Shown here piece after piece: positions 1 to 9,166 of a stretch of DNA of 64,000 nt (positions are counted from its first letter, which is position 1; every line of letters starts with the position of its first letter). This DNA comes from Bacteroidota bacterium (lineage in GTDB: Bacteria; Bacteroidota; Bacteroidia; Bacteroidales; F082). Below the pieces are notes generated by a model. It made no database searches, was not told where the DNA came from, and was given only the letters and a program-made list of their open reading frames with translations. The position numbers and the translations under genes were made by a program. The stretch lies in NCBI GenBank assembly GCA_024279935.1, contig JAJRQZ010000076.1:44493-108492 (forward strand), given 5' to 3'.

Positions 1-495
1 CCTAAAGGTGGAAATGTTGAAAACTCGGCAAAAAAGATCTTTGCTCAATTTAACCCAAATGACATCGAAATGTGCGATGTCGAAAGTTTTGATGTCGATA
101 CCCTTGAGGATTATAAAACAATTATTATGGGGAGCTCGACCGTTGGTGCCGAAAACTGGATAGATGCCGCTAATGATAATTTATGGAACAGGTTTTTCAG
201 TAAAATTGAAGAACATGACCTGAGCGGACATAATATAGCTGTTTTCGGCCTTGGCGATCAGGTTTTGTATCCTGCTCATTTTGTTGACGTATTGGGCATT
301 CTTAATCAGGAAGTCGTTAAGGTAAAAGGAACGCTCATCGGCAAATGGCCAACTAAGAATTATTCGTTTACTGATTCGGAAGGTGTTGAGGGCGACTACT
401 TTTATGGACTTGCCCTTGATGAAGATAATGAATCGGATCTTACCGGCCAAAGAGTAGCCCAATGGGTAGAACAAATTAAAAGTGAAATAAAATAA
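1..495 (+). CDS. Flavodoxin, 5' end cut by window
   Basis: FMN-binding electron carrier of the cytoplasm. The frame is open from base 1, so the gene starts upstream; 164 residues are visible and probably only about ten are missing. The first visible residues (PKGGNVENSA) resemble the FMN phosphate loop of Bacteroidota flavodoxins. MGSSTVG and AVFGLGDQ are the usual core strands, and the long insert with WPTKNY and FYGLALDEDN fits a long-chain flavodoxin. It ends QWVEQIKSEIK, as family members do. The first internal ATG (base 70) would remove the phosphate loop and is not the true start. The electron-transfer partner cannot be told from the context. Confidence 0.9.
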   Translation, partial: PKGGNVENSAKKIFAQFNPNDIEMCDVESFDVDTLEDYKTIIMGSSTVGAENWIDAANDNLWNRFFSKIEEHDLSGHNIAVFGLGDQVLYPAHFVDVLGILNQEVVKVKGTLIGKWPTKNYSFTDSEGVEGDYFYGLALDEDNESDLTGQRVAQWVEQIKSEIK

Positions 496-628
496 CTTTC
501 TTGTTTTTTCCTGGATATAGACCTTATGGAAACACTAATTATTTTGTGATCAACTTGTTGCGGTAATTCCTAACTTTCTTTTGTGGATTATTTTATTGCT
601 TTTGATGGATTATTATCAAGCATATATA

Positions 629-636
629 TATTTTTG
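629..636 (+). promoter_or_regulatory. -7 element for the mltD-like gene
   Basis: TATTTTTG matches the Bacteroidota -7 consensus TAnnTTTG and lies 38 bases before the start codon. No convincing -33 TTG at the right distance was seen. Confidence 0.4.
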
Positions 637-673
637 CCACAAATAACATTACCTTTATCAAGAATAAAAAGCC

Positions 674-2341
674 ATGGATAAATTTATATTATCAGTAATA
701 TTTTCATTAACTTTTTTTGCACATTCGTTTGCTGGTATTATAGGTTTTGTTTCAAATCCCGATACTGTTAGTATAAAACCGGCAATGATATTCGACACAC
801 CATTGCTGAGGCATCTCGATAGTCTTATATTCGACTCCTTCAACGGAAGGAAATATTCGGAAAAGCAGGAACCCAAACATATTGATTATAATTATGCAAC
901 CGATTATATACCTTTATTCCCCGATTCTGTTTATGAGCAGAGGATTGAATCCTTAAATATTGAAACACCCATAGAGCTTACTTATAATAAGGAGGTTAAA
1001 AAGTTCATTCAACTATATGCTGTTAAAAAACGCGATTTGACGGCCAGGATGCTGGGCTTGTCGGAATTATACTTTCCCATGATCGAGGAGCAACTCGACC
1101 GTTTCGACATGCCCCTGGAAATAAAATATCTGGCAATAGTGGAATCGGCCCTTATTCCGTCCGCAGGATCTAATAAAGGCGCGAAAGGTCTGTGGCAATT
1201 CATGTACGGAACGGGAAAAGCTTATGGATTAAAGGTTACGTCATTGGTTGACGACCGTTACGATCCGTATAAGGCAACGGTAGCAGCCTGCGAGCATTTA
1301 ACGGATTTGTATGGTATTTATGGAGACTGGTCGTTGGCATTGGCTGCCTATAACTCCGGGGCAGGAAATGTAAACCGCGCACTTCGACGTGCGGGCGGAA
1401 CTAAGAATTACTGGGCTGTCTGGCCTTTCCTGCCAAGGGAGACACGGGGTTATGTGCCTGCTTTTATTGCTGTTAACTATGTGATGAACTATGCTCCCGA
1501 ACATAACATAAAAGCAGTAGATCCCGAATACTATTATTTTGATACAGACACTGTTACGGTTAACGACGTGCTTGCGTTCGACCAGTTGAACGAAATGTTA
1601 GGTATTCCGGTGAAAGAACTAAAAGCCCTGAACCCCACATATAAAAAAGGTATAATTCCTGCTACGGACGATAAAAAATATCTGCTTAGGCTGAGGAATG
1701 AATATGTTGCTGATTTCTTGAACAACGAGCAGGCACTTTATGCATATAAAACAAAAAAAGGCATCGAGCGGGATAAGCTGATCGCCGAAGTTAAAAAGGC
1801 GAAAGACAGAAATATCCACATCGTGCGAAGTGGTGAAAGCTTGGGGCTTATAGCCAAAAGATATCATGTTTATGTTAGCCAGATAAAAAGCTGGAATCAC
1901 CTCAGGAGCAATACGATCTACCCAGGGCAAAAGCTGGTGTTGTTCGGCTCTGGCAGCAGCAAATACTACATTACCTCCAAATCCCCGGTCAAGCGCTCCT
2001 CCGATAAATCGTATCATGAGGTTAAAAGTGGCGAGAACCTGGGGCTGATCGCAAAAAAATATAAGTGTACGACAACTGATCTGAAAGAGTGGAACAACCT
2101 AAAAAGCTCGCGTATCTACCCTAATCAAAAACTGCTGGTGTATAAACCGGAGTCAAAATCAGCCTCATCCATCAAAGAAGGGAGGTATTTATATCACATT
2201 GTTAGGAAAGGCGATACATTATGGGATATTGCAAAGGAATATGATGGTGTTACCGTTGATAAAATCAAGAGGCTGAATAATTTCAAGAACTCGAATAAAC
2301 TCAAACCCGGGCAAAAAATCAAGATTGCCGTAATTAGTTGA
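674..2341 (+). CDS. Membrane-bound lytic murein transglycosylase (MltD-like) with three LysM
   Basis: Cleaves the MurNAc-GlcNAc bond of peptidoglycan in the periplasm with formation of 1,6-anhydro-MurNAc. A signal peptide covers residues 1-20. The SLT domain spans about residues 130-290, with the catalytic Glu in LAIVESALIPSA followed by GAKGLWQFM and the AAYNSGAGNV motif typical of family 1D. Three C-terminal LysM repeats at about 381-425, 447-490 and 508-552 (each H-V-x-x-G-E/D-x-L-x-x-I-A) should anchor it to glycan. Its 555 residues are normal for MltD-type enzymes. It is followed by the DUF4837 lipoprotein 77 bases downstream, possibly co-transcribed. Confidence 0.93.
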   Translation: MDKFILSVIFSLTFFAHSFAGIIGFVSNPDTVSIKPAMIFDTPLLRHLDSLIFDSFNGRKYSEKQEPKHIDYNYATDYIPLFPDSVYEQRIESLNIETPIELTYNKEVKKFIQLYAVKKRDLTARMLGLSELYFPMIEEQLDRFDMPLEIKYLAIVESALIPSAGSNKGAKGLWQFMYGTGKAYGLKVTSLVDDRYDPYKATVAACEHLTDLYGIYGDWSLALAAYNSGAGNVNRALRRAGGTKNYWAVWPFLPRETRGYVPAFIAVNYVMNYAPEHNIKAVDPEYYYFDTDTVTVNDVLAFDQLNEMLGIPVKELKALNPTYKKGIIPATDDKKYLLRLRNEYVADFLNNEQALYAYKTKKGIERDKLIAEVKKAKDRNIHIVRSGESLGLIAKRYHVYVSQIKSWNHLRSNTIYPGQKLVLFGSGSSKYYITSKSPVKRSSDKSYHEVKSGENLGLIAKKYKCTTTDLKEWNNLKSSRIYPNQKLLVYKPESKSASSIKEGRYLYHIVRKGDTLWDIAKEYDGVTVDKIKRLNNFKNSNKLKPGQKIKIAVIS

Positions 2342-2418
2342 TGCTGAATTCTTGTTTGGCACATTAATTGGTCTTTGTTCTGTGGAAGGCATTAACGTTT
2401 ATATTTAATTACTGGGAC

Positions 2419-3414
2419 ATGATTCAAAAAATAAATTCCATTTTATTAGCAGCAGTACTAATGTTGGCAACAACCTCCTGCACACAAAGCAAAAAAAACG
2501 CCAAAGCCCGATCAATAGGAAACACTTCTGAGATTTTAATCGTAGTGCAAAACGAGAAACAATGGAACAGCACGATAGGGGAGGCTTTAAAAGCCGGGTT
2601 TGCCCGGGAACAATATGGGCTAAACCAACCGGAACCGCTTTTTAAGCTCTCGCATATCCCTATAAACAGTTTTTCTGATTTGTTCAAAAAGCACCATAAC
2701 ATCTTCATTGTAAACATTGATGGGCTTGTAAAAAAGCCCTTATTGGAGGCAAGTACGGATCTTTGGTCGCAACCTCAACAAATATTTAAGATCACTTGTG
2801 CCTCAGCAGACGATTTTGTTCAAATCTTCAATAAGAATGCCGGCAGCTTTATTTCTGCTTATGAACAAACCGACCGCAATAGGATAATGGAAGTCTTTCG
2901 TTCGACCCAAAATGCGGAAGCCGTTACACAGGTCGAGAAAAGTACCGGCATTAAGATGGTGATTCCCAAGGATTTCTATCTTGCCAAAAATATTGATGAC
3001 TTTGTATGGATACGTAAGGAACAGATTGATATGAGCCAGGCAATCATTATTATCTCAACAACTTATAAAGATACGGCCCAGTTTTCGCAGCCAAGCATAC
3101 TGGCACGAATAAAAAAATCGCTCAAAGAAAATGTGCCCGGGGCAGTTTACGATTCCTATATGGCCATAGATGAGGAGTTTGTGCCGCCTGTGTCAAAAAA
3201 AACAAAGAACTTCATAACGGAATATGCCATTGAATCAAGCGGGCTTTGGACGGTGAAAAATGATTTTATGGGCGGTCCGTTCAAAGCATTTACCTTTTAT
3301 AACGAAAAGAACGGAAAGATAGTTACGATGATGGCTTATGTTTATAAACCAAGTGAAAAGAAAAGGGACTTGCTCAAGCAGGTGGTGGCCTTAATCTATT
3401 CCAGTAAGATATAA
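2419..3414 (+). CDS. DUF4837 family lipoprotein
   Basis: A 331-residue protein of unknown function, recognisable as the Bacteroidota-specific DUF4837 family from EILIVVQNEKQWNSTIGEAL near the N-terminus and the PQPEPLF-like segment NQPEPLFKLSHIPI. The start at 2419 gives a lipoprotein signal peptide with lipobox LATTSC; the longer open frame from 2368 would place 17 hydrophobic, unrelated residues before it. Probably anchored in the cell envelope. It lies between a murein transglycosylase and a convergent secreted protein. No catalytic motif was seen. Confidence 0.8.
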   Translation: MIQKINSILLAAVLMLATTSCTQSKKNAKARSIGNTSEILIVVQNEKQWNSTIGEALKAGFAREQYGLNQPEPLFKLSHIPINSFSDLFKKHHNIFIVNIDGLVKKPLLEASTDLWSQPQQIFKITCASADDFVQIFNKNAGSFISAYEQTDRNRIMEVFRSTQNAEAVTQVEKSTGIKMVIPKDFYLAKNIDDFVWIRKEQIDMSQAIIIISTTYKDTAQFSQPSILARIKKSLKENVPGAVYDSYMAIDEEFVPPVSKKTKNFITEYAIESSGLWTVKNDFMGGPFKAFTFYNEKNGKIVTMMAYVYKPSEKKRDLLKQVVALIYSSKI

Positions 3415-3419
3415 CAAGG

Positions 3420-4034
3420 CTATTCTTGTACCGACAATTCCTTAATGACTTTAAACTGCCGGTAAACTTCAATATTCGGATCGAAAAATTCCATGGTTTC
3501 ATAAGTAATTGAAACCTCCTTGTCCAATAGGTCAGCATAGCCGGACACCATGTCGAAGTCTGATTCGATGCCTTCAAGCCAATAATACTTTGATACCTTG
3601 TTCATTTCGTCCTTCAAGGAGAACACGACAAACTGATCCTGACCGATTTTTGTTATTTTGCCACTAACGATTTGAATATCGGAATAAGTTTCTTTCGGGA
3701 GTTGTTCCTTTTTCTGTGTCAAACGGGTTACTTTGACAAGAGTGGCCGGACAAACAGAAGCCAGTTTTACACCAACCAAACGCCCTAGTTTTTCACCATA
3801 CTGATCAATTAGTTCCAAATCTATCTCATGATCCTTGAGCAACTGTTTTTTATAGGGCATGGCAGCATCGATAATGCATAAGCCCATTTCCATATTTATT
3901 TGCGCAGGTTGGGCAGAATCGGAAATGTTCTCTAAACAACTACAGGACACCTCCGCTATTTTAGTTAAATACTTCTGTGAATGCCCCATTAAGCTTAGAG
4001 TTAAAAGCAGGCTTATCAGAATGTATCTCCTCAT
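3420..4034 (-). CDS. Secreted hypothetical protein
   Basis: A 204-residue protein with a signal peptide (MRRYILISLLLTLSLMGHSQ), so exported. The mature N-terminus has a cysteine group (VSCSCLE, then GLC about 22 residues later) seen in several small uncharacterised Bacteroidota secreted proteins. The C-terminal half is beta-rich and ends in an acidic tail. It is convergent with the DUF4837 gene with only 5 bases between the stops. Function unknown; I recognise no named domain. Confidence 0.7.
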   Translation of the reverse strand: MRRYILISLLLTLSLMGHSQKYLTKIAEVSCSCLENISDSAQPAQINMEMGLCIIDAAMPYKKQLLKDHEIDLELIDQYGEKLGRLVGVKLASVCPATLVKVTRLTQKKEQLPKETYSDIQIVSGKITKIGQDQFVVFSLKDEMNKVSKYYWLEGIESDFDMVSGYADLLDKEVSITYETMEFFDPNIEVYRQFKVIKELSVQE

Positions 4035-4151
4035 ATCTTTTCAATAAAATAGTTTATTGGGCTAAGATATGAAACTTAGGAATCTCCTTTTGTTCAGTAT
4101 GAAGATTTAATGGGAAATCATATTGGAAACCAAAATATATTCGTTATCACA

Positions 4152-4544
4152 TTATTGTCTGCCATAAGTTATTATCATCTTGCCTATTGGCGCATTGGTT
4201 TCAGAAACAATGTTCCCGTCAACAAAAATCCCAAGTTTGTTAATCGTAGTAGGGTTTGAATCAAAATAATAGTTCAATGTTTGGTCATCGTCGCCAAAGC
4301 TCCATCTTGCCTCGTGGGTGTTGTCCTTGGTATAAATGATCAACACGCTATCGTTGCGAATTTTAAAAAAAGTTTCCTTTTGCATGGCAACAACCTGGCT
4401 GACCATGGCCGGGGTCATTTTTGCCTCGTCGAAATGAGTTTCCACATCAACGACTTTCCATGTTCCTACAAGCTCGCTTTTTTTGTTACCGCATGAAATA
4501 AGTATTAAGAATAATGAGACAAGAACAATATTGACAACTTTCAT
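4152..4544 (-). CDS. Small lipocalin-like lipoprotein
   Basis: About 130 residues. Starting at 4544 gives a lipoprotein signal (MKVVNIVLVSLFLILISCGN) with cysteine at position 18; the longer frame from 4604 adds an implausible aromatic leader. The mature part begins ELVGTWKVVDVE, the pattern of small lipocalin-like or DUF5004-like Bacteroidota lipoproteins, and then shows alternating beta-strand sequence (ARWSFGDDDQTLNYYF). Probably sits in the envelope; ligand unknown. A -7 element precedes it. Confidence 0.7.
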   Translation of the reverse strand: MKVVNIVLVSLFLILISCGNKKSELVGTWKVVDVETHFDEAKMTPAMVSQVVAMQKETFFKIRNDSVLIIYTKDNTHEARWSFGDDDQTLNYYFDSNPTTINKLGIFVDGNIVSETNAPIGKMIITYGRQ

Positions 4545-4569
4545 TTCTTTGATATAGTTTATACAGATG

Positions 4570-4577
4570 CAAAAATA
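4570..4577 (-). promoter_or_regulatory. -7 element for lipocalin-like gene
   Basis: CAAAAATA on the plus strand reads TATTTTTG on the coding strand, 26 bases before the ATG at 4544. The position supports the shorter start. Confidence 0.45.
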
Positions 4578-4720
4578 CTTTAAAAAAGATTGAAAAAAAT
4601 ACATTTTTCGGGCATAAGTGTTAAAACTTATTAATTAAAGATATTGCATTGATTATGAGGGCTGTTTATCAAGTTTAACTTTTATAATTTGTAATAGAGT
4701 AAAAAAATACAGTAAAATAC

Positions 4721-4751
4721 TTGACAACCGAAAGTTTTGAATATATATTTG
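4721..4751 (+). promoter_or_regulatory. Promoter of the tetR-efflux operon
   Basis: TTGACA at 4721 and TATATTTG at 4744-4751, 20 bases between TTG and the -7 box, a good fit to the Bacteroidota promoter. Transcription would begin near 4758, immediately at the inverted repeat that follows. Confidence 0.7.
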
Positions 4752-4759
4752 CCAACTGG

Positions 4760-4777
4760 TTTAACCAAATAGTTAAA
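4760..4777 (+). promoter_or_regulatory. Inverted-repeat operator, probably for the TetR regulator
   Basis: TTTAAC, six bases, GTTAAA: a perfect 6-bp half-site palindrome sitting on the predicted transcription start and 18 bases before the tetR ATG. TetR-family repressors commonly autoregulate through such sites; that the product of this gene binds here is inference. Confidence 0.55.
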
Positions 4778-4794
4778 TCGTATAGTTGAACAAT

Positions 4795-5412
4795 ATGGCT
4801 AAAACCGAAAATACTGAATTCAAGATAGTCGAGGCTGCTACCGCAGTCTTTGTCCATAAAGGCTTTGATGGTGCGCGCATGCAGGAAATTGCCGATAAAG
4901 CAGAAATCAACAAGGCTATGGTCCACTACTATTTCCGAACTAAGCAAAAACTGTTCGAGAGAGTGTTCGAGAATGTTTTTGAAGTTGTTGCCGAAAGAAT
5001 TTCGTCGTCCCTGGAAACATCTAAAAGCATCGAAGAATTATTGGAAAACATAACCGGGACATATTTCAATGTTTTGGCGGAAAAGCCGTATATACCTGAT
5101 TTTGTGATACATGAGTTAAACAGAAACCCCGAGTTGATAGTTCATATAATAAAGACTAGGGGTATCAACCAGGCGAAATTGAGCGAGTTGATAATAACTG
5201 AGATCCAAAGCCGGAGATTAAAACCGTTCGACCCTGTGCAAATAATTGTAAACGTGCTGGCATTGACGATATTTCCGTTTGCGGCATCAAGCATCATAAA
5301 GGGATTTATATTCGAAGGCGATGCCGGGAAGTACGATAAGTTTGTCAACGAGAGAAGGCAGCATATTATCGACTTTGTAAAATCGGCTATCTTTAAAGAC
5401 CAGAAAACATGA
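4795..5412 (+). CDS. TetR/AcrR family transcriptional regulator
   Basis: A 205-residue one-component regulator. The N-terminal helix-turn-helix is clear: AATAVFVHKGFDGARMQEIA, then AEINKAMVHYYFRTKQKLFE. The C-terminal ligand-binding helices are family-specific and give no clue to the inducer. The ATG at 4795 is preferred over a TTG three codons upstream. It is the first gene of an efflux operon; its stop overlaps the upstream candidate start of the tolC-like gene (ATGA). It probably represses the operon through the palindrome at 4760-4777. Confidence 0.9.
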   Translation: MAKTENTEFKIVEAATAVFVHKGFDGARMQEIADKAEINKAMVHYYFRTKQKLFERVFENVFEVVAERISSSLETSKSIEELLENITGTYFNVLAEKPYIPDFVIHELNRNPELIVHIIKTRGINQAKLSELIITEIQSRRLKPFDPVQIIVNVLALTIFPFAASSIIKGFIFEGDAGKYDKFVNERRQHIIDFVKSAIFKDQKT

Positions 5413-6701
5413 TAAATTATAAGGCTATGAAATATAGGTTGTTGGCATTTGTGTTCGTGCCGTTATTTGTTAATGCCCAGCATCTGCAAACTTTTACGCT
5501 TACGGCATGCTACGATAGTGCCGTAAACAACTATCCCAATCTTCATCAAATTGATTTGAACAGGGCAATAAACGAGTTGAAAAAAAAGAATATTAAAACA
5601 ACGTATTATCCAAAGCTGAGCCTCAACGGTCAGGCCTCTTATCAATCAGATGTAACAAAAGTGCCCACGCTGGTCAATATACCTGGTTTTAGTATTCCCG
5701 AACTTGAGAAGGACTGGTATAAAATAAACCTTGATATCGAGCAAATGATATATGACGGTGGCTTGACTTCAAATCGAAAAAAAATTGAAGACGCCGATTT
5801 AAGGATTTCGGACCAAAAAATACTTGTCGAGATTTATCAGTTGAAGGAAAGGGTCAACAACTTGTTTTTTAGCATAGTGTATTTGAACAAGAGCAGGGAT
5901 ATCTTAAATATACTTATCAAAAACCTTGATTTGAGGCTTGAGGATGCAAACAAAGCCTATCAGAACGGGATGCTGCTTCAATCTGATTTGGATGCAATAA
6001 ACGTTGAAATCAGTTCCGGTCAACAGAAAATTATCGAGTTCGACTCCGACATCGAAGGCTTGCTGGCCTCGCTGAACGAAATATGCGGTTTGGATATAAA
6101 AAGCCCGTATCAGCTTAAATTGACCGATATACAAATCGCCGACTATAATTTTATCAACAACCGACCTGAGTATCAGCTGTTAAGCTTGCAGCAAGAAAAA
6201 GTAAACTCGCTAAAGAGCTTGAGCACGGTAAAACGCATGCCTGTTTTTGTCGCCTTCGGGCAGATGGGTTACGGGCGTCCGGGTTATGATATGCTCAAAA
6301 ACGAGTTCGATGATTATTATATGGTGGGTTTACGTTTAAGATGGAGTATATGGGACTGGGGCAGGGTAATGCGCGAGAAACAGGTTTTCGATATTCAAAA
6401 CAGTATTATCAATTCGCAGAAAGCGACCTTTGAACAGGCTTTGCGAGCAGACATGCGCAAGAAGGTCAGCGACATCAACAAATACAATAAATTAATAGAG
6501 GCTGATGAAAAAATCGTAAAACTCCAGGAAAACGTTCTGAAAACCGCTGCCAGCCGAATGGATAACGGAACAATCACAACCGGCAACTACTTAATTGAAG
6601 TAAATAAAAAACTGAGGTCCGATTTAAATCTGGAAGCGCACAAGCTTCAGCTTATTTATTCAAAAATATTATATTTAACATCAATTGGAAAAAATCAATA
6701 A
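5409..6701 (+). CDS. TolC-family outer membrane efflux protein
   Basis: Outer-membrane channel-tunnel subunit of a tripartite exporter. It has a signal peptide ending near FVNAQ, then the OEP pattern of two long alpha-helical repeats: LTACYDSAVNNYPNL at the start of the mature protein and SLQQEKVNSLKSLS at the second repeat, with coiled coils in each half (for example LIEADEKIVKLQENVLKTAA). The start at 5409 overlaps the tetR stop as ATGA; the second ATG at 5427 (MKYRLLAF) also gives a good signal peptide and 424 residues. Works with the HlyD and ABC-2 genes that follow. Confidence 0.92.
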   Translation: MINYKAMKYRLLAFVFVPLFVNAQHLQTFTLTACYDSAVNNYPNLHQIDLNRAINELKKKNIKTTYYPKLSLNGQASYQSDVTKVPTLVNIPGFSIPELEKDWYKINLDIEQMIYDGGLTSNRKKIEDADLRISDQKILVEIYQLKERVNNLFFSIVYLNKSRDILNILIKNLDLRLEDANKAYQNGMLLQSDLDAINVEISSGQQKIIEFDSDIEGLLASLNEICGLDIKSPYQLKLTDIQIADYNFINNRPEYQLLSLQQEKVNSLKSLSTVKRMPVFVAFGQMGYGRPGYDMLKNEFDDYYMVGLRLRWSIWDWGRVMREKQVFDIQNSIINSQKATFEQALRADMRKKVSDINKYNKLIEADEKIVKLQENVLKTAASRMDNGTITTGNYLIEVNKKLRSDLNLEAHKLQLIYSKILYLTSIGKNQ

Positions 6702-6702
6702 T

Positions 6703-7593
6703 ATGAAAATGAGATATTTTGCAGTCGTAATTTATTTGGTATTTGCATTATCATCTTGCCATGGCGGCGATGAAATTTCAGATGCTTATGGTAGTTTCGA
6801 GTCCACGGAAATAATTATATCCGCCCAGGCCAGTGGTGAGATCCTTAAGCTCGGCATAGAAGAGGGCGACCTGCTTGACGAGAACCAAATTGTCGGCTTG
6901 ATAGACACTACCGACCTGTATTTGCGCAAAAAACTTCTTGTACAGCAAATAAAAACCATCGGCTCATCCCTGACGAGTATTAGTTCTGAGATTGACGTTC
7001 AAAAACAGCAGCTTGAAAACAAGCTTGTCAACCAGAAACGGATAACACAACTTTATGAGCAAGCTGCGGCCACCAAAAAGCAATTGGATGATATCAATGG
7101 GCTTGTTGACCTCAACAGGAAAATCATAGTTTCGGTAAACAGCAAGAAGAGGTCTGTATTGGATCAAATGGAAGGCGTTAAGATCCAAATTGAGCAAATC
7201 GACGAAAATATCTCGAAATGTTTGATCAAAAATCCATCGCCCGGGACCGTATTGGTAAAATATGCCGAGCGAGGTGAGCTTACAGCAATGGGAAAGCCGT
7301 TATATAAGATAGCAGATGTGAAAAAAATCAAGCTCAAAGCTTATGTTAGCGGAAATCAGCTGCCCAATATTAAGCTGGGGGATGAGGTTGAGGTGCTTTA
7401 TGATAAAGACATGACTACAAACAACACTGTCATGGGCAAGGTGATCTGGATATCGAATACTGCCGAGTTTACTCCAAAAACCATCCAAACAAAAGAAGAG
7501 AGGGTAAATTTGGTTTATGCGGTCAAGGTGTTGGTGCCAAACGATGGCAGCATAAAAATAGGAATGCCGGGAGAAATGAATTTCGTTAAATAA
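6703..7593 (+). CDS. HlyD-family periplasmic adaptor (membrane fusion) lipoprotein
   Basis: Joins the inner-membrane ABC transporter to the TolC-like channel. A 296-residue protein with lipobox ALSSC at about residue 20. A biotinyl-lipoyl-like half-motif follows (SAQASGEILKLGIEEGDLLD), then a long helical hairpin, a second lipoyl half (KNPSPGTVLVKYAERGE) and a beta-barrel domain (PLYKIADVKKIKLKAYVSG). This resembles E. coli YbhG, whose genomic partners YbhF, YbhS and YbhR match the following genes. The ATG at 6703 immediately follows the tolC-like stop; an upstream TTG adds six residues only. Confidence 0.9.
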   Translation: MKMRYFAVVIYLVFALSSCHGGDEISDAYGSFESTEIIISAQASGEILKLGIEEGDLLDENQIVGLIDTTDLYLRKKLLVQQIKTIGSSLTSISSEIDVQKQQLENKLVNQKRITQLYEQAAATKKQLDDINGLVDLNRKIIVSVNSKKRSVLDQMEGVKIQIEQIDENISKCLIKNPSPGTVLVKYAERGELTAMGKPLYKIADVKKIKLKAYVSGNQLPNIKLGDEVEVLYDKDMTTNNTVMGKVIWISNTAEFTPKTIQTKEERVNLVYAVKVLVPNDGSIKIGMPGEMNFVK

Positions 7594-7678
7594 TTTTGTT
7601 AATTTAGTGCTTTTTCAATCAAATGGAATTTTAAAGGAATATTATATTTATAATCAATTTTTAATTAATCGTTTTACT

Positions 7679-8140
7679 ATGAAACTAAAAGCAATTTTAA
7701 TGTTAATGACGGTCATGGCCGTCGCCCCTTTTGCCCAAATAAACGCACAGGATTTCAAATCTGACGACATACTGGGCGTATGGATGAACGAAGACAAGGA
7801 TGCCAATGTGGAGATTTACAAAGAGGGCGATAAATATTATGGGAAAATTGTATGGTTGCTGAACCCTATCGACGAAGAAACCAACAAGCCGAAATTGGAT
7901 GACGAAAATGCCGACGAGAGCCTTCGCGACCGACCGGTAATGGGATTATTGTTGCTTAAGGATTTTGTTTTCGACGGCGACGACGAATGGGAAGATGGCG
8001 AGATCTATGATCCTAAAAATGGCAAAACGTATAGTTGCTATATGGAATTTGAGGATGAAGACGATATGAACACCCTTAAAATCAGGGGGTATATCGGCAT
8101 CAGCCTTCTTGGCAGGACTACCTATTGGACAAGACAATAA
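7679..8140 (+). CDS. DUF2147 domain secreted protein
   Basis: A 153-residue exported protein with signal peptide ending FAQINAQ. The DUF2147 family is clear from DILGVWMNEDKDANVEIYK near the start, YGKIVWLLNP, the segment DGEIYDPKNGKTY and the terminal GYIGISLLGRTTYWTR. The family folds as a small beta-structure of unknown role. Strikingly, it is inserted between the adaptor gene and the two ATPase genes of the efflux operon, with 85 and 98 bases on either side. A role in export is possible but unsupported beyond location. Confidence 0.88.
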   Translation: MKLKAILMLMTVMAVAPFAQINAQDFKSDDILGVWMNEDKDANVEIYKEGDKYYGKIVWLLNPIDEETNKPKLDDENADESLRDRPVMGLLLLKDFVFDGDDEWEDGEIYDPKNGKTYSCYMEFEDEDDMNTLKIRGYIGISLLGRTTYWTRQ

Positions 8141-8238
8141 TACGCTTGTCCGGAAAAGGTTAGCGATTTTCAAATAGCACATAATCAATTAGATACATAA
8201 ATTTTCGGGCTGTCAGGCCCGGAATAACAGCCATCAAC

Positions 8239-9165
8239 ATGTCCGTTAGCGTCCAAATAAAAAACATAAATAAGAAGTTTGAGAAGCTTGAAGCCTTAAA
8301 GGATATAACATTGAGCATACCCCCGGGCGAGCTTTTCGGCTTTATCGGCCCCGACGGAGCAGGCAAGACCACGTTGTTTAGGTTGATAACAAGCCTCTTG
8401 CATGCCGATAAAGGGAGTATTACCGTTGACGGACTTGACAGTAAAACCGATTATAAGAAAATCAGAAATATTACCGGCTATATGCCCGGACGGTTTTCTC
8501 TCTATTATGATTTAACTGTTGAGGAGAACATTAATTTTTACGCAAGCATTTTTAAGACCAGCTTAAGGGAAAACTATCATCTGATAAAGGACGTCTATGA
8601 ACAAATTGAACCTTTTAAAAAACGCAGGGCAGGGGATTTGTCGGGTGGCATGAAACAGAAACCGGCTTTATCATGTGCTTTGATTCACAAGCCGGAATTA
8701 CTCATTTTGGACGAGCCCACCACGGGGGTTGACGCTGTTTCGAGAAAGGAATTTTGGGAGTTGCTGAAAAAAATGCAGAAAACAGGTATAACAATCTTGG
8801 TGTCAACACCATATATGGACGAGGCCTCTTTATGCGACAGGGTGGCCCTGATGCAAAAAGGAATCCTGATGGCCGTTGATACACCGTCGAACATCGTTGA
8901 TGGTTATAATGGGGATCTCTGGCAGATCAGCAGTTCCGATATGCATGCGATAGTTGCCGATTTAACTGGCATAGACAGCAGGGTCGAAAAGGTGTTCCGC
9001 TTTGGCGAGAAGGTTCATGTTACAACCCGTAATGTCAACAATAAGGAACTAAATGATATTATTGAGGGCATATTGGATCCTGCAAGGCACAAAAACATAT
9101 TGCTTGAGAGTGCCAAGCCCCAAATTGAGGATTGTTTCCTGGCCCTGATGTGTGAAAAAGGATGA
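8239..9165 (+). CDS. ABC exporter ATP-binding subunit, YbhF N-half type
   Basis: A 308-residue nucleotide-binding subunit of an ABC-2 exporter, corresponding to the first half of the tandem ATPase YbhF. Walker A GPDGAGKTT (about residue 35), signature LSGGMKQK (about 134), Walker B LLILDEP (about 154). The switch His of the H-loop is replaced by Pro (VSTPYMDEA where STHYMDEA is usual). A C-terminal extension of about 80 residues follows. The stop overlaps the next ATPase's alternative GTG start. With that protein it should form an asymmetric heterodimer. Confidence 0.92.
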   Translation: MSVSVQIKNINKKFEKLEALKDITLSIPPGELFGFIGPDGAGKTTLFRLITSLLHADKGSITVDGLDSKTDYKKIRNITGYMPGRFSLYYDLTVEENINFYASIFKTSLRENYHLIKDVYEQIEPFKKRRAGDLSGGMKQKPALSCALIHKPELLILDEPTTGVDAVSRKEFWELLKKMQKTGITILVSTPYMDEASLCDRVALMQKGILMAVDTPSNIVDGYNGDLWQISSSDMHAIVADLTGIDSRVEKVFRFGEKVHVTTRNVNNKELNDIIEGILDPARHKNILLESAKPQIEDCFLALMCEKG

Positions 9166-9166
9166 G

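Noticed and set aside
181..474. 97-codon minus-strand open frame over the flavodoxin gene
   Set aside because: Shadow of the flavodoxin frame; no family signature or promoter.
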